From: Calditrichota bacterium | Lineage (GTDB): Bacteria > Zhuqueibacterota > Zhuqueibacteria > Residuimicrobiales > Krinioviventaceae | DNA length: 12,299 nt | Assembly (NCBI GenBank): GCA_003818595.1 | Contig: RPQV01000046.1 | Coordinates: 1-12,299, forward strand | Reading direction: 5' to 3' | Part shown: one piece after another, positions 1 to 8,600 of the stretch | Position numbering within the stretch: the stretch's first letter is position 1 | Layout of the letters: each line of letters starts with the position of its first letter | Notes under the pieces: model-generated | The model's input: the letters and a program-made list of their open reading frames with translations, nothing else | Databases searched by the model: none | What the model was told of the DNA's origin: nothing | Position numbers and translations under genes: made by a program

Positions 1-4
1 AAAT

Positions 5-105
5 GGTAGGCCTACTTTTTCAAACGGTAGGCCTACTTTTTCAAACGGTAGGCCTACTTTTCCAAACGGTAGGCCTACTTTTCCAAACGGTAGGCCTACT
101 TTTCC
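5..105. repeat. Tandem array of a 21-bp palindrome-bearing repeat
   Basis: Four complete head-to-tail copies of a 21-bp unit start at 5, 26, 47 and 68, and a 17-bp partial copy starts at 89. The unit is GGTAGGCCTACTTTT, then T or C, then CAAAC. Copies 1-2 carry T at unit position 16 and copies 3-5 carry C; otherwise they are identical. Each unit contains the perfect 10-bp palindrome GTAGGCCTAC. The period equals two turns of B-DNA, so all palindromes face the same side of the helix. The last copy breaks off into a GGCCGGCC-containing stretch. The array may extend left beyond the window. There are no spacers, so it is not CRISPR. An open frame through it only repeats the heptad VGLLFQT and is not judged to be a gene. 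Confidence 0.95.
6..105 (+). terminator. Possible serial intrinsic terminators formed by the repeat array
   Basis: Because GTAGGCCTAC is its own reverse complement, any two neighbouring copies can pair in RNA. They form a perfect 10-bp stem with an 11-nt loop (for example 6-15 with 27-36). On the plus strand every such stem is followed directly by four or five T residues (37-41 for the first). That is the layout of a rho-independent terminator, repeated in series. On the minus strand no T-tract follows. It would therefore stop transcripts entering from the left, not those of the minus-strand gene ending at 159. The structure is visible in the sequence; the function is inferred. Confidence 0.3.
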
Positions 106-158
106 GGCCGGCCTGCACATTAAAAACGAACGATCAGGTTTTATCCCCTACCGCCTTA

Positions 159-704
159 TTACGTCTTGATCAAAAAGCTGCAGCGTTGGCTCCCTCGAAG
201 AACTGATTCCATAATGACCACCTCGACAGGCTTTTCCAGTACAGTCTCAAACATCTGCATCTGATAGCCTTTGGAACAGCTGCAAAAGGATGTTGCGGTC
301 TCACCGACTTTAACAAAAGGACAGACACAGCGACCTGTTTCGCGGCTGAACAGCATAATTTCATTTTTTTCAGAATGGTATTCAGCCTTTTCAAGCCATT
401 GTCCGGTCATTTCTGCCAATAACCCCTCGACATTGTTCTTGAATTTTATATAATGGGATTCCGATTCCTGAGCACAAGACCTTCCCATTGCTTCTAATAG
501 TTTATCCCGGGTTTCTTCATCGACGGCACTCTGTACCTGTCTAATAAAGATATTGAAGCGTTTCTGCATGAAACCAACACGCCAATCATCTTTCGATTCT
601 TCCGTTTCGGCTTGGGCAGCAACATTTTCATTCGACAGCAGCGTCAGCCCAACACCGGAGCAGATACCGCAACACAGATGTTTGAAAAACGCTTTGCGAT
701 TCAT
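159..704 (-). CDS. Exported cysteine-rich protein of unknown function
   Basis: A 181-residue protein that I cannot name. The start at 704 is preferred: it gives an N-terminal signal, and a GGAG site lies 10 nt upstream. The N-terminus (MNRKAFFKHLCCGICSG) looks like a signal peptide with a Tat-like RK-x-FFK n-region, a hydrophobic core holding three Cys, and a likely cleavage after VAAQA. The mature part is acidic and helical in character. Near the C-terminus lie two CxC pairs (C126/C128 and C141/C143, 12 residues between them), then a final RGSQRCSF segment. That ending recalls V4R or L-2-amino-thiazoline-hydrolase-like small-molecule-binding domains. The paired Cys suggest a metal site or disulfides in the periplasm. 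It is the last gene of the 3853-159 cluster, 68 nt after the GH13 gene. The gene call is firm; the function is not. Confidence 0.85.
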   Translation of the reverse strand: MNRKAFFKHLCCGICSGVGLTLLSNENVAAQAETEESKDDWRVGFMQKRFNIFIRQVQSAVDEETRDKLLEAMGRSCAQESESHYIKFKNNVEGLLAEMTGQWLEKAEYHSEKNEIMLFSRETGRCVCPFVKVGETATSFCSCSKGYQMQMFETVLEKPVEVVIMESVLRGSQRCSFLIKT

Positions 705-705
705 G

Positions 706-720
706 ATGGAGTATCTCCAT
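706..720 (-). promoter_or_regulatory. Small inverted repeat covering the ribosome binding site of the 704-159 gene
   Basis: On the minus strand ATGGAG-ATA-CTCCAT forms a perfect 6-bp stem with a 3-nt loop, ending one base before the start codon at 704. The GGAG that would serve as the Shine-Dalgarno site is in the left arm, so the stem would hide it. This may lower translation or couple it to readthrough from the upstream GH13 gene. The inverted repeat is seen directly; the regulatory role is inferred and the stem is short. Confidence 0.35.
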
Positions 721-772
721 TTTGTATGATTGTGAACAATTTCATTGTCGCCAAAAGCTTCTTGCATTCGCA

Positions 773-2641
773 TCATTTCGCCTTTAAAATGGCAGCCCAT
801 TTGCTGTCGATATTTACAATCAGTTTTTGGTCAAGGCTATTGATGATGTGGCCATTAAGCAAATCCTCATATTGCCGAGTACCTGCTGCGGGCAGTTCGA
901 TAGCGGCCGCCACAGATGAGTTATTCAATACGATGATGATTCGGCTTCCTTCATATACCCTTTCAAATACCAATAAATCCCGCTCATCGTCTGTCAATAA
1001 TGATCGATAGCTGCCAAACTGCAATTCCGGATGGCTGTTACGGATGGCGATTAATTTCTGATAATGAGCAAACAGATCCTGATTGGGTCGAACATGATCC
1101 TGTCTGCGGGCGACCCCATCCGGATCAAAAGCCTCATCAACAAATTCAATATCATCCCAAATCATGGGTTTACGGCAGTCGGGATCGTTGGCGCCCCACA
1201 TTCCCACTTCATCACCATAATAAATCATCGGTGCGCCGACGGCGGTCATCTGCATGATGACAAACAACTTTTGCAGCTTTAGTTCCTCTTCATTCGGCTT
1301 GCGCACCTGATACTGAGGATTCTTGGCCGCCTGCGATAGTCCAAAATATTGGCTCCAGTCTCTGAAATTGCCAATGCCGCGATTGACAATGTGGGATCCA
1401 ATGCGATTGGCATCATGGCTGCCGAAAAGATTTTGAGAAACAAAAGCGACACCCGCCGGATACATTTCGATTGACTCCTGCAATCGCTTATTGAACTCAG
1501 ACGCCGTAATGCGCATTGGGGGAGGATTGATAAAAAATTCGGCACAGCTGAAAGCAAAATTATAATTCATTTCGCCGTCAAATTCATCGCCCTGCATATA
1601 GGGCTTGACATTCTCCGGCAGGTCGATGAGCTCGGCAGTCAAATAGGCTTCCGGATTAATGGAGCGTACATGTTTGCGCCATTTTTTCCAGAAAGGATGC
1701 CCGATGCAAAAGGCGACGTCCAATCTCCAGCCGTCAATTCCATATTGAATCCCTTTGTTTTTCGGGTTCATCCAACGCTCAGTGGCCTTAAAGATATAGT
1801 CACTCGCTCCCTGAACGATCCCCGCCTCGTCCTCCCGCAATTCCGGCAGAGATTTGATCCCGAACCAGCCTTCGTAATCAAAGGTTTCACCGCGCTCAGC
1901 ATGATCCCAGGATTTGATATAAAACCAATCTTTATAGGGAGAACGTTGTTGATTTTTCAAAACATCTTGAAACGCAAAACTCTTGATTCCCATATGATTG
2001 AACACGCCGTCAAAAATGATGCGCATCCCGCGATGATGCACTTGTTCGATCAGCGCCAAGGCTAGCTCATCCGCTCGCGTCCACACCCAGGTAGTCGGAT
2101 CGATGGGATTCTCCGTCTGCATCAGACGACGATCCCCAACAGGATCCGGACCAAAGTTGGGATCGATGTGGTGATAACTTGCACCATCGTATTTATGCAG
2201 CGAAGGAGAATCAAAAACGGGATTCAGGTAGATGGCGGTGATGCCCAAATCTTTCAAATAATCGAGTTTATCGATGATTCCCTGGAGATCACCCCCATAG
2301 CGCCTGCGCAACAGATGTTTCCAAAGTTCGGGTTCACCGTTTTGTTTTTCAAAAGGCTGCAGCTCATACCAATCGCTTCCCCAGGGATGAACCTGCCAAT
2401 GATTGGGCGGCTCATGAGGATCAGCGCCTCGAATATCCTCCATTGTCGGGTTGTTCGTCGGGTCTCCATCCCGAAATCGCTCAGGAAAAATCTGATACCA
2501 GACAACCGTCTTCGCCCATTGCGGGACAAATTCGGTTGACCTGGAGTTTGTCTCACTCATTCTGACTATCTCCTTTTGACCGCAAGGTGCAATGAACGGC
2601 ACTATCAATATCCCGAAAAAACATTTTAGCCATCGTTTCAT
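773..2641 (-). CDS. GH13 alpha-amylase family hydrolase (neopullulanase/cyclomaltodextrinase-like)
   Basis: A 622-residue GH13 enzyme that hydrolyses alpha-glucosidic bonds in starch- or glycogen-type oligosaccharides. All four GH13 core motifs are intact: DGVFNH at 211-216, GIDGWRLD at 301-308 (nucleophile D308), LTAELI with acid/base E337, and FGSHD ending at D410. The TIM barrel starts near residue 42 (AKTVVWYQIFPERF), with a short beta domain at about 545-622. There is no N-terminal CBM34 module, unlike classical neopullulanases. Residues 1-22 form a signal-like segment ending FIAPCGQ; Cys20 could be lipid-modified, but Pro before it is not a normal lipobox residue. The first ATG has AAAAGG 7 nt upstream. 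A second in-frame ATG at 2560 (Met28) has a stronger AAAAGGAG and would give a cytoplasmic form. It lies 45 nt after the upstream outer-membrane protein gene, so co-transcription is likely. Exact substrate is unknown. Confidence 0.93.
   Translation of the reverse strand: MKRWLKCFFGILIVPFIAPCGQKEIVRMSETNSRSTEFVPQWAKTVVWYQIFPERFRDGDPTNNPTMEDIRGADPHEPPNHWQVHPWGSDWYELQPFEKQNGEPELWKHLLRRRYGGDLQGIIDKLDYLKDLGITAIYLNPVFDSPSLHKYDGASYHHIDPNFGPDPVGDRRLMQTENPIDPTTWVWTRADELALALIEQVHHRGMRIIFDGVFNHMGIKSFAFQDVLKNQQRSPYKDWFYIKSWDHAERGETFDYEGWFGIKSLPELREDEAGIVQGASDYIFKATERWMNPKNKGIQYGIDGWRLDVAFCIGHPFWKKWRKHVRSINPEAYLTAELIDLPENVKPYMQGDEFDGEMNYNFAFSCAEFFINPPPMRITASEFNKRLQESIEMYPAGVAFVSQNLFGSHDANRIGSHIVNRGIGNFRDWSQYFGLSQAAKNPQYQVRKPNEEELKLQKLFVIMQMTAVGAPMIYYGDEVGMWGANDPDCRKPMIWDDIEFVDEAFDPDGVARRQDHVRPNQDLFAHYQKLIAIRNSHPELQFGSYRSLLTDDERDLLVFERVYEGSRIIIVLNNSSVAAAIELPAAGTRQYEDLLNGHIINSLDQKLIVNIDSKWAAILKAK
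2570..2577 (-). promoter_or_regulatory. Internal Shine-Dalgarno site for an alternative GH13 start
   Basis: The minus strand reads AAAAGGAG, then 9 nt, then an in-frame ATG (2560-2558) at codon 28 of the GH13 gene. Starting there removes the hydrophobic N-terminus and leaves the whole catalytic barrel. The site is better than the one at the outer start and leaves open which start is used, or whether both are. Confidence 0.5.
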
Positions 2642-2686
2642 TTCAGCGCCTTTTATATATTGGTGTCATCTATCTCTGCAACGTGC

Positions 2687-3853
2687 CTATTGTTTACCGA
2701 AAAAGACAGAAAAATCAACCCATGGGATAAAGGGAAAACCATTCTCATGCAGCATTTCATCGACAGTCAACAGCGCCAAATCAACAGCAAGCCTTTCGCC
2801 GAAAAAGCGCACGCCGCCGGAAAACACCACATTGGTGTCATCACCACTGAGAATCCAATTTTCTGAAATTAACTTGACGCTGTTTGATACCTGTGATTCG
2901 CCGCCGATCATCAGAATAAAACCTGGCGGCGTACCGCCGCCAAAGGGAACTCCGGCGCCCAGGGTCATGCTTTTGCTGTCGCCGCCATAGGTCACAACGG
3001 AATAGGCCAATTGTAAATCCTTTTGTTCCGGCACGCCAAGATATAGAACACCCGCTGCCAAGCCCAGGTTTGGCGATATTTCCCACGTCAATTTAGGAGC
3101 AAAATACACAATCTGTTCATCTGCTCCCGGCAGAATTGAAAACCCGCCGCTGAGGGAAATGACATCCGTTACACCATACGCCAATGTCGGCAAAAAAACA
3201 TAATAATCGGCAAAATAACCTTTTTTCGCATCCAGACGTTTACCTGTGGGAGCGAAAAAGAGCCGTGAAGTGTTCGGATCAGTTCGGTAGAATCCGCCCG
3301 CCAGAGCCTGTTCGCGCAGGGATATGACTTCAGCAATCTGCTGATCGGGAATCTTGATGGATATGCCTCCCCACGTCTGCACCACCAAGGTGTCGGAAAT
3401 CGCTCTCTGCAGAAGCACAAACAGCCGACTGCCGTCACGAAGAGTGACTTTTTTGGTCACTGAAGAGTCTGCCCACTGACGATCAGCAGCCGTTAAAACA
3501 GGAACATCGGATATTTTCCCTGCATTCACGTCATGCATGCGAATGGAGATTTGATTGCAAAGCAAAGTGAAAGACTCTGCGGTCAGATTTTGGATGATCA
3601 TCTGGGCGCCGATGCGACTATTGCGCAACAGGTGCAGCTGATAATCGTTGTCATCAATTGAGTAAACCTTGGCAGCAGTGAATCCGCCGAAATCCTGAAA
3701 TAAATGAAATCGATGGTTCTCTTGAGAGTCAATCATGATCCCCAAGGAGTCATGGAAAGGACGAGCAATAGGCAGATCAAATTTTTCAGCACCGGCAGAT
3801 GTGCTGAGAAAACAGCAAACCGCCAGAACGATCAAAACCAGAGCTTGCTTCAT
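2687..3853 (-). CDS. Exported protein with SH3/LSm-like segment and C-terminal beta-barrel-like domain
   Basis: A 388-residue protein of no named family that I can confirm. Residues 1-22 are a clear signal peptide (hydrophobic core, AGA|EKF cleavage). Residues 133-178 follow the pattern of a small SH3/LSm-type barrel: 'TLRDGS', alternating hydrophobics, 'VQTWGGISIKIP', 'IAEV'. From about 190 to the end there are alternating, glycine- and aromatic-rich strands (FFAPTG, GYFADYYVFLPTLAYGVTD, GGFSILPG, IVYFAPK, GVRFFGE), closing with FSVFFGKQ. This looks like an outer-membrane barrel with FF/Y girdles. It is the first gene of a cluster with the GH13 hydrolase (45 nt downstream) and the Cys-rich protein. 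The start is supported by GGGAG 7 nt upstream. A role in the envelope, perhaps glucan passage or binding, is inference from context only. Confidence 0.85.
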   Translation of the reverse strand: MKQALVLIVLAVCCFLSTSAGAEKFDLPIARPFHDSLGIMIDSQENHRFHLFQDFGGFTAAKVYSIDDNDYQLHLLRNSRIGAQMIIQNLTAESFTLLCNQISIRMHDVNAGKISDVPVLTAADRQWADSSVTKKVTLRDGSRLFVLLQRAISDTLVVQTWGGISIKIPDQQIAEVISLREQALAGGFYRTDPNTSRLFFAPTGKRLDAKKGYFADYYVFLPTLAYGVTDVISLSGGFSILPGADEQIVYFAPKLTWEISPNLGLAAGVLYLGVPEQKDLQLAYSVVTYGGDSKSMTLGAGVPFGGGTPPGFILMIGGESQVSNSVKLISENWILSGDDTNVVFSGGVRFFGERLAVDLALLTVDEMLHENGFPFIPWVDFSVFFGKQ

Positions 3854-4087
3854 TCATTCTCTCCCTTTGTTCAAGGCAAAATATACAAAAAAAAACAAAA
3901 GTAGAACAAAAAAGAATCCTCACGATCGTCAGATTATCAAAAAGTTATCTCCCAATTGAGCGACTTTATGAAAAGCGGAAAAAAATGGCTATATTCAGGC
4001 ATAAACTTTTGTGTCGGAAATTGAGATCGGATGAGAATCGCTGATCGCGGCAAAAACCGGTGGTAAACAGCAACGATGACTTGCCCG
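3854..4087. other. Intergenic region between divergent genes
   Basis: AT-rich DNA separating the outer-membrane protein gene (leftward) from the methyltransferase gene (rightward). It holds the promoter noted at 3881-3909 and A-tracts at 3888-3900 and near 3908-3913. For the rightward gene I see only weak promoter candidates, for example TTATGA with an 18-nt spacer to TATATT around 3967-3996. No convincing RNA gene, hairpin terminator or repeat was found. Confidence 0.6.
3881..3909 (-). promoter_or_regulatory. Sigma-70-like promoter for the 3853-159 cluster
   Basis: The minus strand reads TTGTTC (3909-3904), a 17-nt spacer largely of T residues, then TATATT (3886-3881). The -10 box matches five of six consensus bases and the spacing is ideal. 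Transcription would begin near 3874 and give a leader of about 20 nt containing the GGGAG ribosome binding site. The match is by eye. Confidence 0.45.
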
Positions 4088-4094
4088 AAAGGAG
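4088..4094 (+). promoter_or_regulatory. Ribosome binding site AAAGGAG deciding the methyltransferase start
   Basis: AAAGGAG is followed by 7 nt and then TTG at 4102, in frame with the methyltransferase. The longest open frame would instead begin with a GTG at 4060, which has no Shine-Dalgarno sequence (upstream reads CAAAAACCG). The site makes 4102 the better start. Confidence 0.75.
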
Positions 4095-4101
4095 TATAAT
4101 C

Positions 4102-5571
4102 TTGCGCGCAGGACATAAAAACAAATCAATCCGTCGTGACGTCAATAATCGAAAATCCTTTCGTGATCAGCCGACATCAGGATCATCTCGACCGGTTTCT
4201 GATTTTTATCGCTTGATTTCAGAGGAATTATCGCACCAAGGCGTCTCTTCAATCTTGGAACTCACCTATGACCAGGAAATAAGGATCAAAAACTCCGCTA
4301 TCCGGCGCTTTTTTGAACAGCATCAGCTGCCCGGCGCAGGTGAAACCATCATTCCTTCTCCCCTGCCGCGTCACTATCGTACCACCAGCAAGCGCCGCAT
4401 TGAGTATCGCCAAAATCAGGTGTTGGCCGGACTGGACAATATTGAACTGGAGGCGTTGCCTAATCAGGAACATCTTTATCTGCTCGAACCCGAGTCACAC
4501 CGCTTGATTTACGATTTTATTCTCTCGTTCCTACAAAAATCGGCTTTTCTCACATTCGCTAAACATCTCAATTACCTCATCATTCGCAGTGACGGAAAGC
4601 GTCACTCGATCATTTTTAACGTCGATCGATTCGAAGGCGAAATCATTCATAAAGCAAAGCTTCTGGCAAATCATCTGCGGGAAAGCGACCTTTCAATCCT
4701 TTCAGTCTTTATGTACTTGGACCCCTCACGGTCGGATTATTTTTTAGAAAGCCGCCGACCTCATGCAGCCGTTGATTTTAAAAAGCTCTACGGACCAGAC
4801 AAACTGAGCATCGAGGTCTCGGACAAACGATTTGATTATGAGCCGACCGCTTTCTCGCAGATAAACCTTTCCATCCTTCCGGAATTCATCCGGGTCGTGA
4901 AGGAGCTGTTACCCGTCGATGAGGGTGGGCTGCTGGTCGATCTTTACTGCGGTTATGGTTTGTTCTGTCTGCATCTGGCTGACAAATATCGCTCCGCCCT
5001 CGGCATAGATTCATCAGCCGCTGCCGTTCGGGCAGCCAAGGATAATCAGCGTTTTCTCCTTCCTTCAAGCGATATCTCTTTCTACCAGGCAACGATTGAT
5101 AAACGGGCTCTCCAGCGGTTTTTACCCGCTCCAGGTGCAGCCAAAGAATATATTCTCCTCGATCCTCCTCGTCAGGGCGTCGCGCACGGAGTGATTCAGG
5201 CATTGGCAGAGCGCAAACCGGCTGCTGTACTGCACATTTTTTGCGGCATTGAACAGATACCAAAGGAGGCACCGATCTGGCTTCGGTCAGGTTATCAGCT
5301 GGAGCGCATCGTACCTTTAGACCTTTTCCCCGGAACGGCTAATATCGAGACCTGCCTGCTGTTTAAACCGAAATCAGAACTTTCAGGCAACCCAAGGAGA
5401 TTTGCGAGCAAACCAGGCTCTCAGAAATTGAATGATCAGAGTCATACAGCGAATGGAAAAAGAATATACGGTGGAATTCGAGCGAATCGACAAAGGACAG
5501 ATGGCAAACTCAGAACAGGAAAAACGATGCCTGCCAAACGGGCGCCGGGTCGAAAAACATTGCCTCAATAA
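4102..5571 (+). CDS. TrmA/RumA-family RNA (uracil-5-)-methyltransferase
   Basis: A 489-residue protein (TTG start) predicted to transfer a methyl group from S-adenosylmethionine to C5 of a uridine in tRNA or 23S rRNA. The C-terminal half carries the family motifs: FSQIN (251-255), SAM motif DLYCGYG (280-286), LDPPRQG (353-359), a Cys381 in IFCG at the catalytic nucleophile position, and Glu416 in FPGTANIET as the general base. No N-terminal Cx5CGGC-type iron-sulfur cluster is present and no TRAM domain is evident, so it is nearer TrmA than RlmD in layout. Whether the target is tRNA or rRNA cannot be told. After about residue 422, where family members normally end, there is a 67-residue Lys/Arg/Gly-rich tail, perhaps RNA-binding, perhaps readthrough into non-homologous DNA. 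The gene stands alone between two minus-strand clusters and ends 56 nt before the convergent phosphorylase gene; no terminator is evident between them. Confidence 0.88.
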   Translation: MRAGHKNKSIRRDVNNRKSFRDQPTSGSSRPVSDFYRLISEELSHQGVSSILELTYDQEIRIKNSAIRRFFEQHQLPGAGETIIPSPLPRHYRTTSKRRIEYRQNQVLAGLDNIELEALPNQEHLYLLEPESHRLIYDFILSFLQKSAFLTFAKHLNYLIIRSDGKRHSIIFNVDRFEGEIIHKAKLLANHLRESDLSILSVFMYLDPSRSDYFLESRRPHAAVDFKKLYGPDKLSIEVSDKRFDYEPTAFSQINLSILPEFIRVVKELLPVDEGGLLVDLYCGYGLFCLHLADKYRSALGIDSSAAAVRAAKDNQRFLLPSSDISFYQATIDKRALQRFLPAPGAAKEYILLDPPRQGVAHGVIQALAERKPAAVLHIFCGIEQIPKEAPIWLRSGYQLERIVPLDLFPGTANIETCLLFKPKSELSGNPRRFASKPGSQKLNDQSHTANGKRIYGGIRANRQRTDGKLRTGKTMPAKRAPGRKTLPQ

Positions 5572-5627
5572 TTGATCAAGATGGACGGATGGAGATGCGA
5601 GCGATGAATTGTGTCCTGATGACCATA

Positions 5628-8600
5628 TCAACGTCTGCCTGGGGAGAGCCAAACATCAATCCGACCGATCTCGCACGATCGGGTGAAAATCGATCTGCTC
5701 AATTCCCTTCCAAGTGAAAGACCTTTGATTTCGACAATGTGGCCATTCTTTTTCGTCACTTGAATTTTGGCTTTCGGCGAGAGATGATAGACGATGGGCG
5801 TCTGACAAAGCGTGAAAGCCAACTTACCCTTGCCTAAGGACAAGCATTGTCGAGTCTGCGCCTGATCATAATAAATGAATTCATGATCAACCTGCAGAAA
5901 TTCCCGTCGCTGCAGCCAATGAGGTTGAAAGACAACTTCTCCATTGCGAACAGCCACCCCCAATTCGCAGGATCGAGTCAGAATATCTTCTTTCACCTGG
6001 CCGGTCATTCCTGGTTGTTGTGCGCCGCAATGACCAGGTGTGTGAGAATAGGGATCTGTTGGGAAAGCACCGTAAAGTGCCGGCGACTTGTGTACTCCGA
6101 TGCCGTCGCGAATCTTGTCATAGTGAGAAAACAGACGCTTTAAAAGGGTCGCCGGTTGACCATCGTTGACCGCTCTTTCTGTGGTTTCCTGTACCGCCAA
6201 CTGCAGTTTGGATACCATATGCCAATAAATAGAACCGAGACCTTCATATTTGTAAAATGTGCCGGATCGCCCGGTGAAGGACTGATGATCAAACATCCGT
6301 TCGTAAATTTCCAATATCGTTTTCATTTCTGCCTGCACCATCTTGGCCAGATCGTGCTCAGGTAATTGCTTCAGCGCCTTTTTCAGCATCGCCGCATTTC
6401 GGAACGTCGCATTAAAATGAAGCCCGCCGTCAATGTCCTGCACGATAATTCGCCGATCACCGATCTTTGCCAGTTTTTGTAACAGTTTCGATTGTGCGGC
6501 TTCACCAGCAGGGATGTTGTTTTTTTCAACAAATCGAGGCAATCGACGGTTTGGATAGAGGATATAGCTGTTTTGATCTCGCCGATACAATGCGCTGCTT
6601 GCCAACGAGTCGAGAACCTGTAATGATTGCTCTGACGATAGAAAACCGGAGCTTAATACCGCTGCCTGCCCTTCCAGCATCTCGTACAATCGTCGAATGA
6701 CGACCCCATCCCCGTCCACCCTCATCAAATTATAGGCATGATAGAGATGATCAGGACGTTCGTTGGCGCGGATTGAGTGATCGATAATGTGCAGCGCCAG
6801 ATGGTGGAAATCGATCAATTTATAAAAAGAAATCTCGACACGTTCACCGCTAAATCCATCACGGTATACTCTAGCCCGATACTCACCCGCAGCATGTCCC
6901 AATTGATCCAATATCTTTTTGCGCTCTCTGTCGGTAAGCGGTCTGCTGAACAGCTTGATATTGCTTTTAAAAATGTCAAAAGTGGCAGCGAACTGCGCCC
7001 CAACCTCAGCAGATATCAGAATGGAATGCTCCCCTGCTGACTCGAACAGATCACGACAAAATGTCACAAATCGACGAAGATAATAAAGCGTGACCATTGA
7101 AACACCATACCCAACCAAAGCATTATTGGCGTCATTCCATTCAGGACGTTGAGTGTTCATCCAAATGCCTGCTTCGGGAACGAAATTTGCCAATTTCGCC
7201 AGGAGGGTGACCAATAGTTTCTCTGTCAGATTAACAAAGATGATACTGCCATCGTCAAAGTAGTGAAATTTGCCGTCTGTCCCCATCTCAGAAACACGTT
7301 TTTCGATTTTTCGCTGCAAATCCAAATCAAAATCAATGGTATTATGTGGATGCTTCAATAATTCGTCATATGGCTTGATGCGATAAGGCACATTGGCATA
7401 AGCGAAAATATCCCTCCCCAGGAACTCTTGTATTTTTTGCGGGTGGTAGAGAGAAGAGAGCTCAAGCAATTTTAACAGATAGATGATTTGATGATCACCC
7501 CAATAACCGATATATGACCAGGGATCATGAGGATCGAGTACTTCCCAGTCAAAACCATCACGAGTGACTCGATAGGGATTATAACCATCAGCAGTCGAGG
7601 CATTGACAAACTTGCAGATCATACTCTCCACATAGTCCGGAAAACTGGTTGCCAAGGCTTCCCAGTTCTGAAAAATATCACGCCAGTTGCCCTGATAATT
7701 GAGTATTTTCCCGCCGTGGGCATCCTTGATATCAATTGAAAAGATATTCCATGGACGGCTGGGATCGCCATGTCTGCGGCTAAAAGTCAACGGTAAATAT
7801 TCATAACACAGCTTTTCCAAAGCACGGTCGTTTTGCCCCTCAGCCTTTTCGAGCAGTTCAGAATGATAAAATTTTTCCGGAAGGGCGGCAAAGAAATCCT
7901 GTTGACGAGCAGCGAATTTATTGGCCTGATTGATGAAGGAAAGCAAATCGGCTTTTTCGATGAGATAATTTTGGTCAAAAATACCGCCGCGCATCACATT
8001 AAACAGCACATTGGAAAAGTGACGCGATGCATAGAGTTCATCATTGGTTTTTTGTAGTCCATCAGCATTGGCGATTATTTTAACCAAATGTTCTGTTCCA
8101 TCGGCAACATCCTTCAGAACCTGCGGCAAAAGCGTTTTACCCGCTCTTAACATCTTTTCAATCGCGATAACTTGGGCGCGATCCTGATTGACATCAGCAG
8201 CGATGATCCATTGTTTTTCGCCATGGCATTCCAAATCAAAAACCGCATTGATGAAATAAGCGCCGCGCTGCGCCCGCACGTCGGTCTCCTGGCTTATCGA
8301 TTGACCACGCTCAAAAAGGGATAATTGCCGCGATGAGATTAATTTATTCGATTTGCGCAAACCTGCAGACCAAACAACGGTCGCCTTGAGCGATTCACTG
8401 GGCTCTGCCTTATCCACGGGAATTGAACTGAGGCTGTACAGCGCTAATCCGGAATCCGGCTGCAGCTCATTTTTTTTATAGCCGTCAGCCAGCGTGCTGT
8501 ATTCCATCTGAAATCGTCGTTCAATTCCAGCGGGGAGAATATTCTGAATGCCATCCAATAAATTGATGGTGACTGGTTTTTTCCCAAAATTGCTGATCAG

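Noticed and set aside
5..105. CRISPR array
   Set aside because: Repeats are directly adjacent with no variable spacers and no cas gene is near.
3..206. Open frame of VGLLFQT heptads across the repeat array
   Set aside because: A 21-bp period without stops keeps a frame open by itself; there is no ribosome binding site and the rest overlaps the end of the gene on the other strand.
5572..5627. Intrinsic terminator between the convergent methyltransferase and phosphorylase genes
   Set aside because: Only short palindromes such as TTGATCAA are present, with no GC-rich stem followed by a T-tract on either strand.
5383..5652. Minus-strand open frame of 89 codons opposite the methyltransferase end
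   Set aside because: It overlaps the ends of both the methyltransferase and phosphorylase genes, has no recognisable motif and no ribosome binding site.
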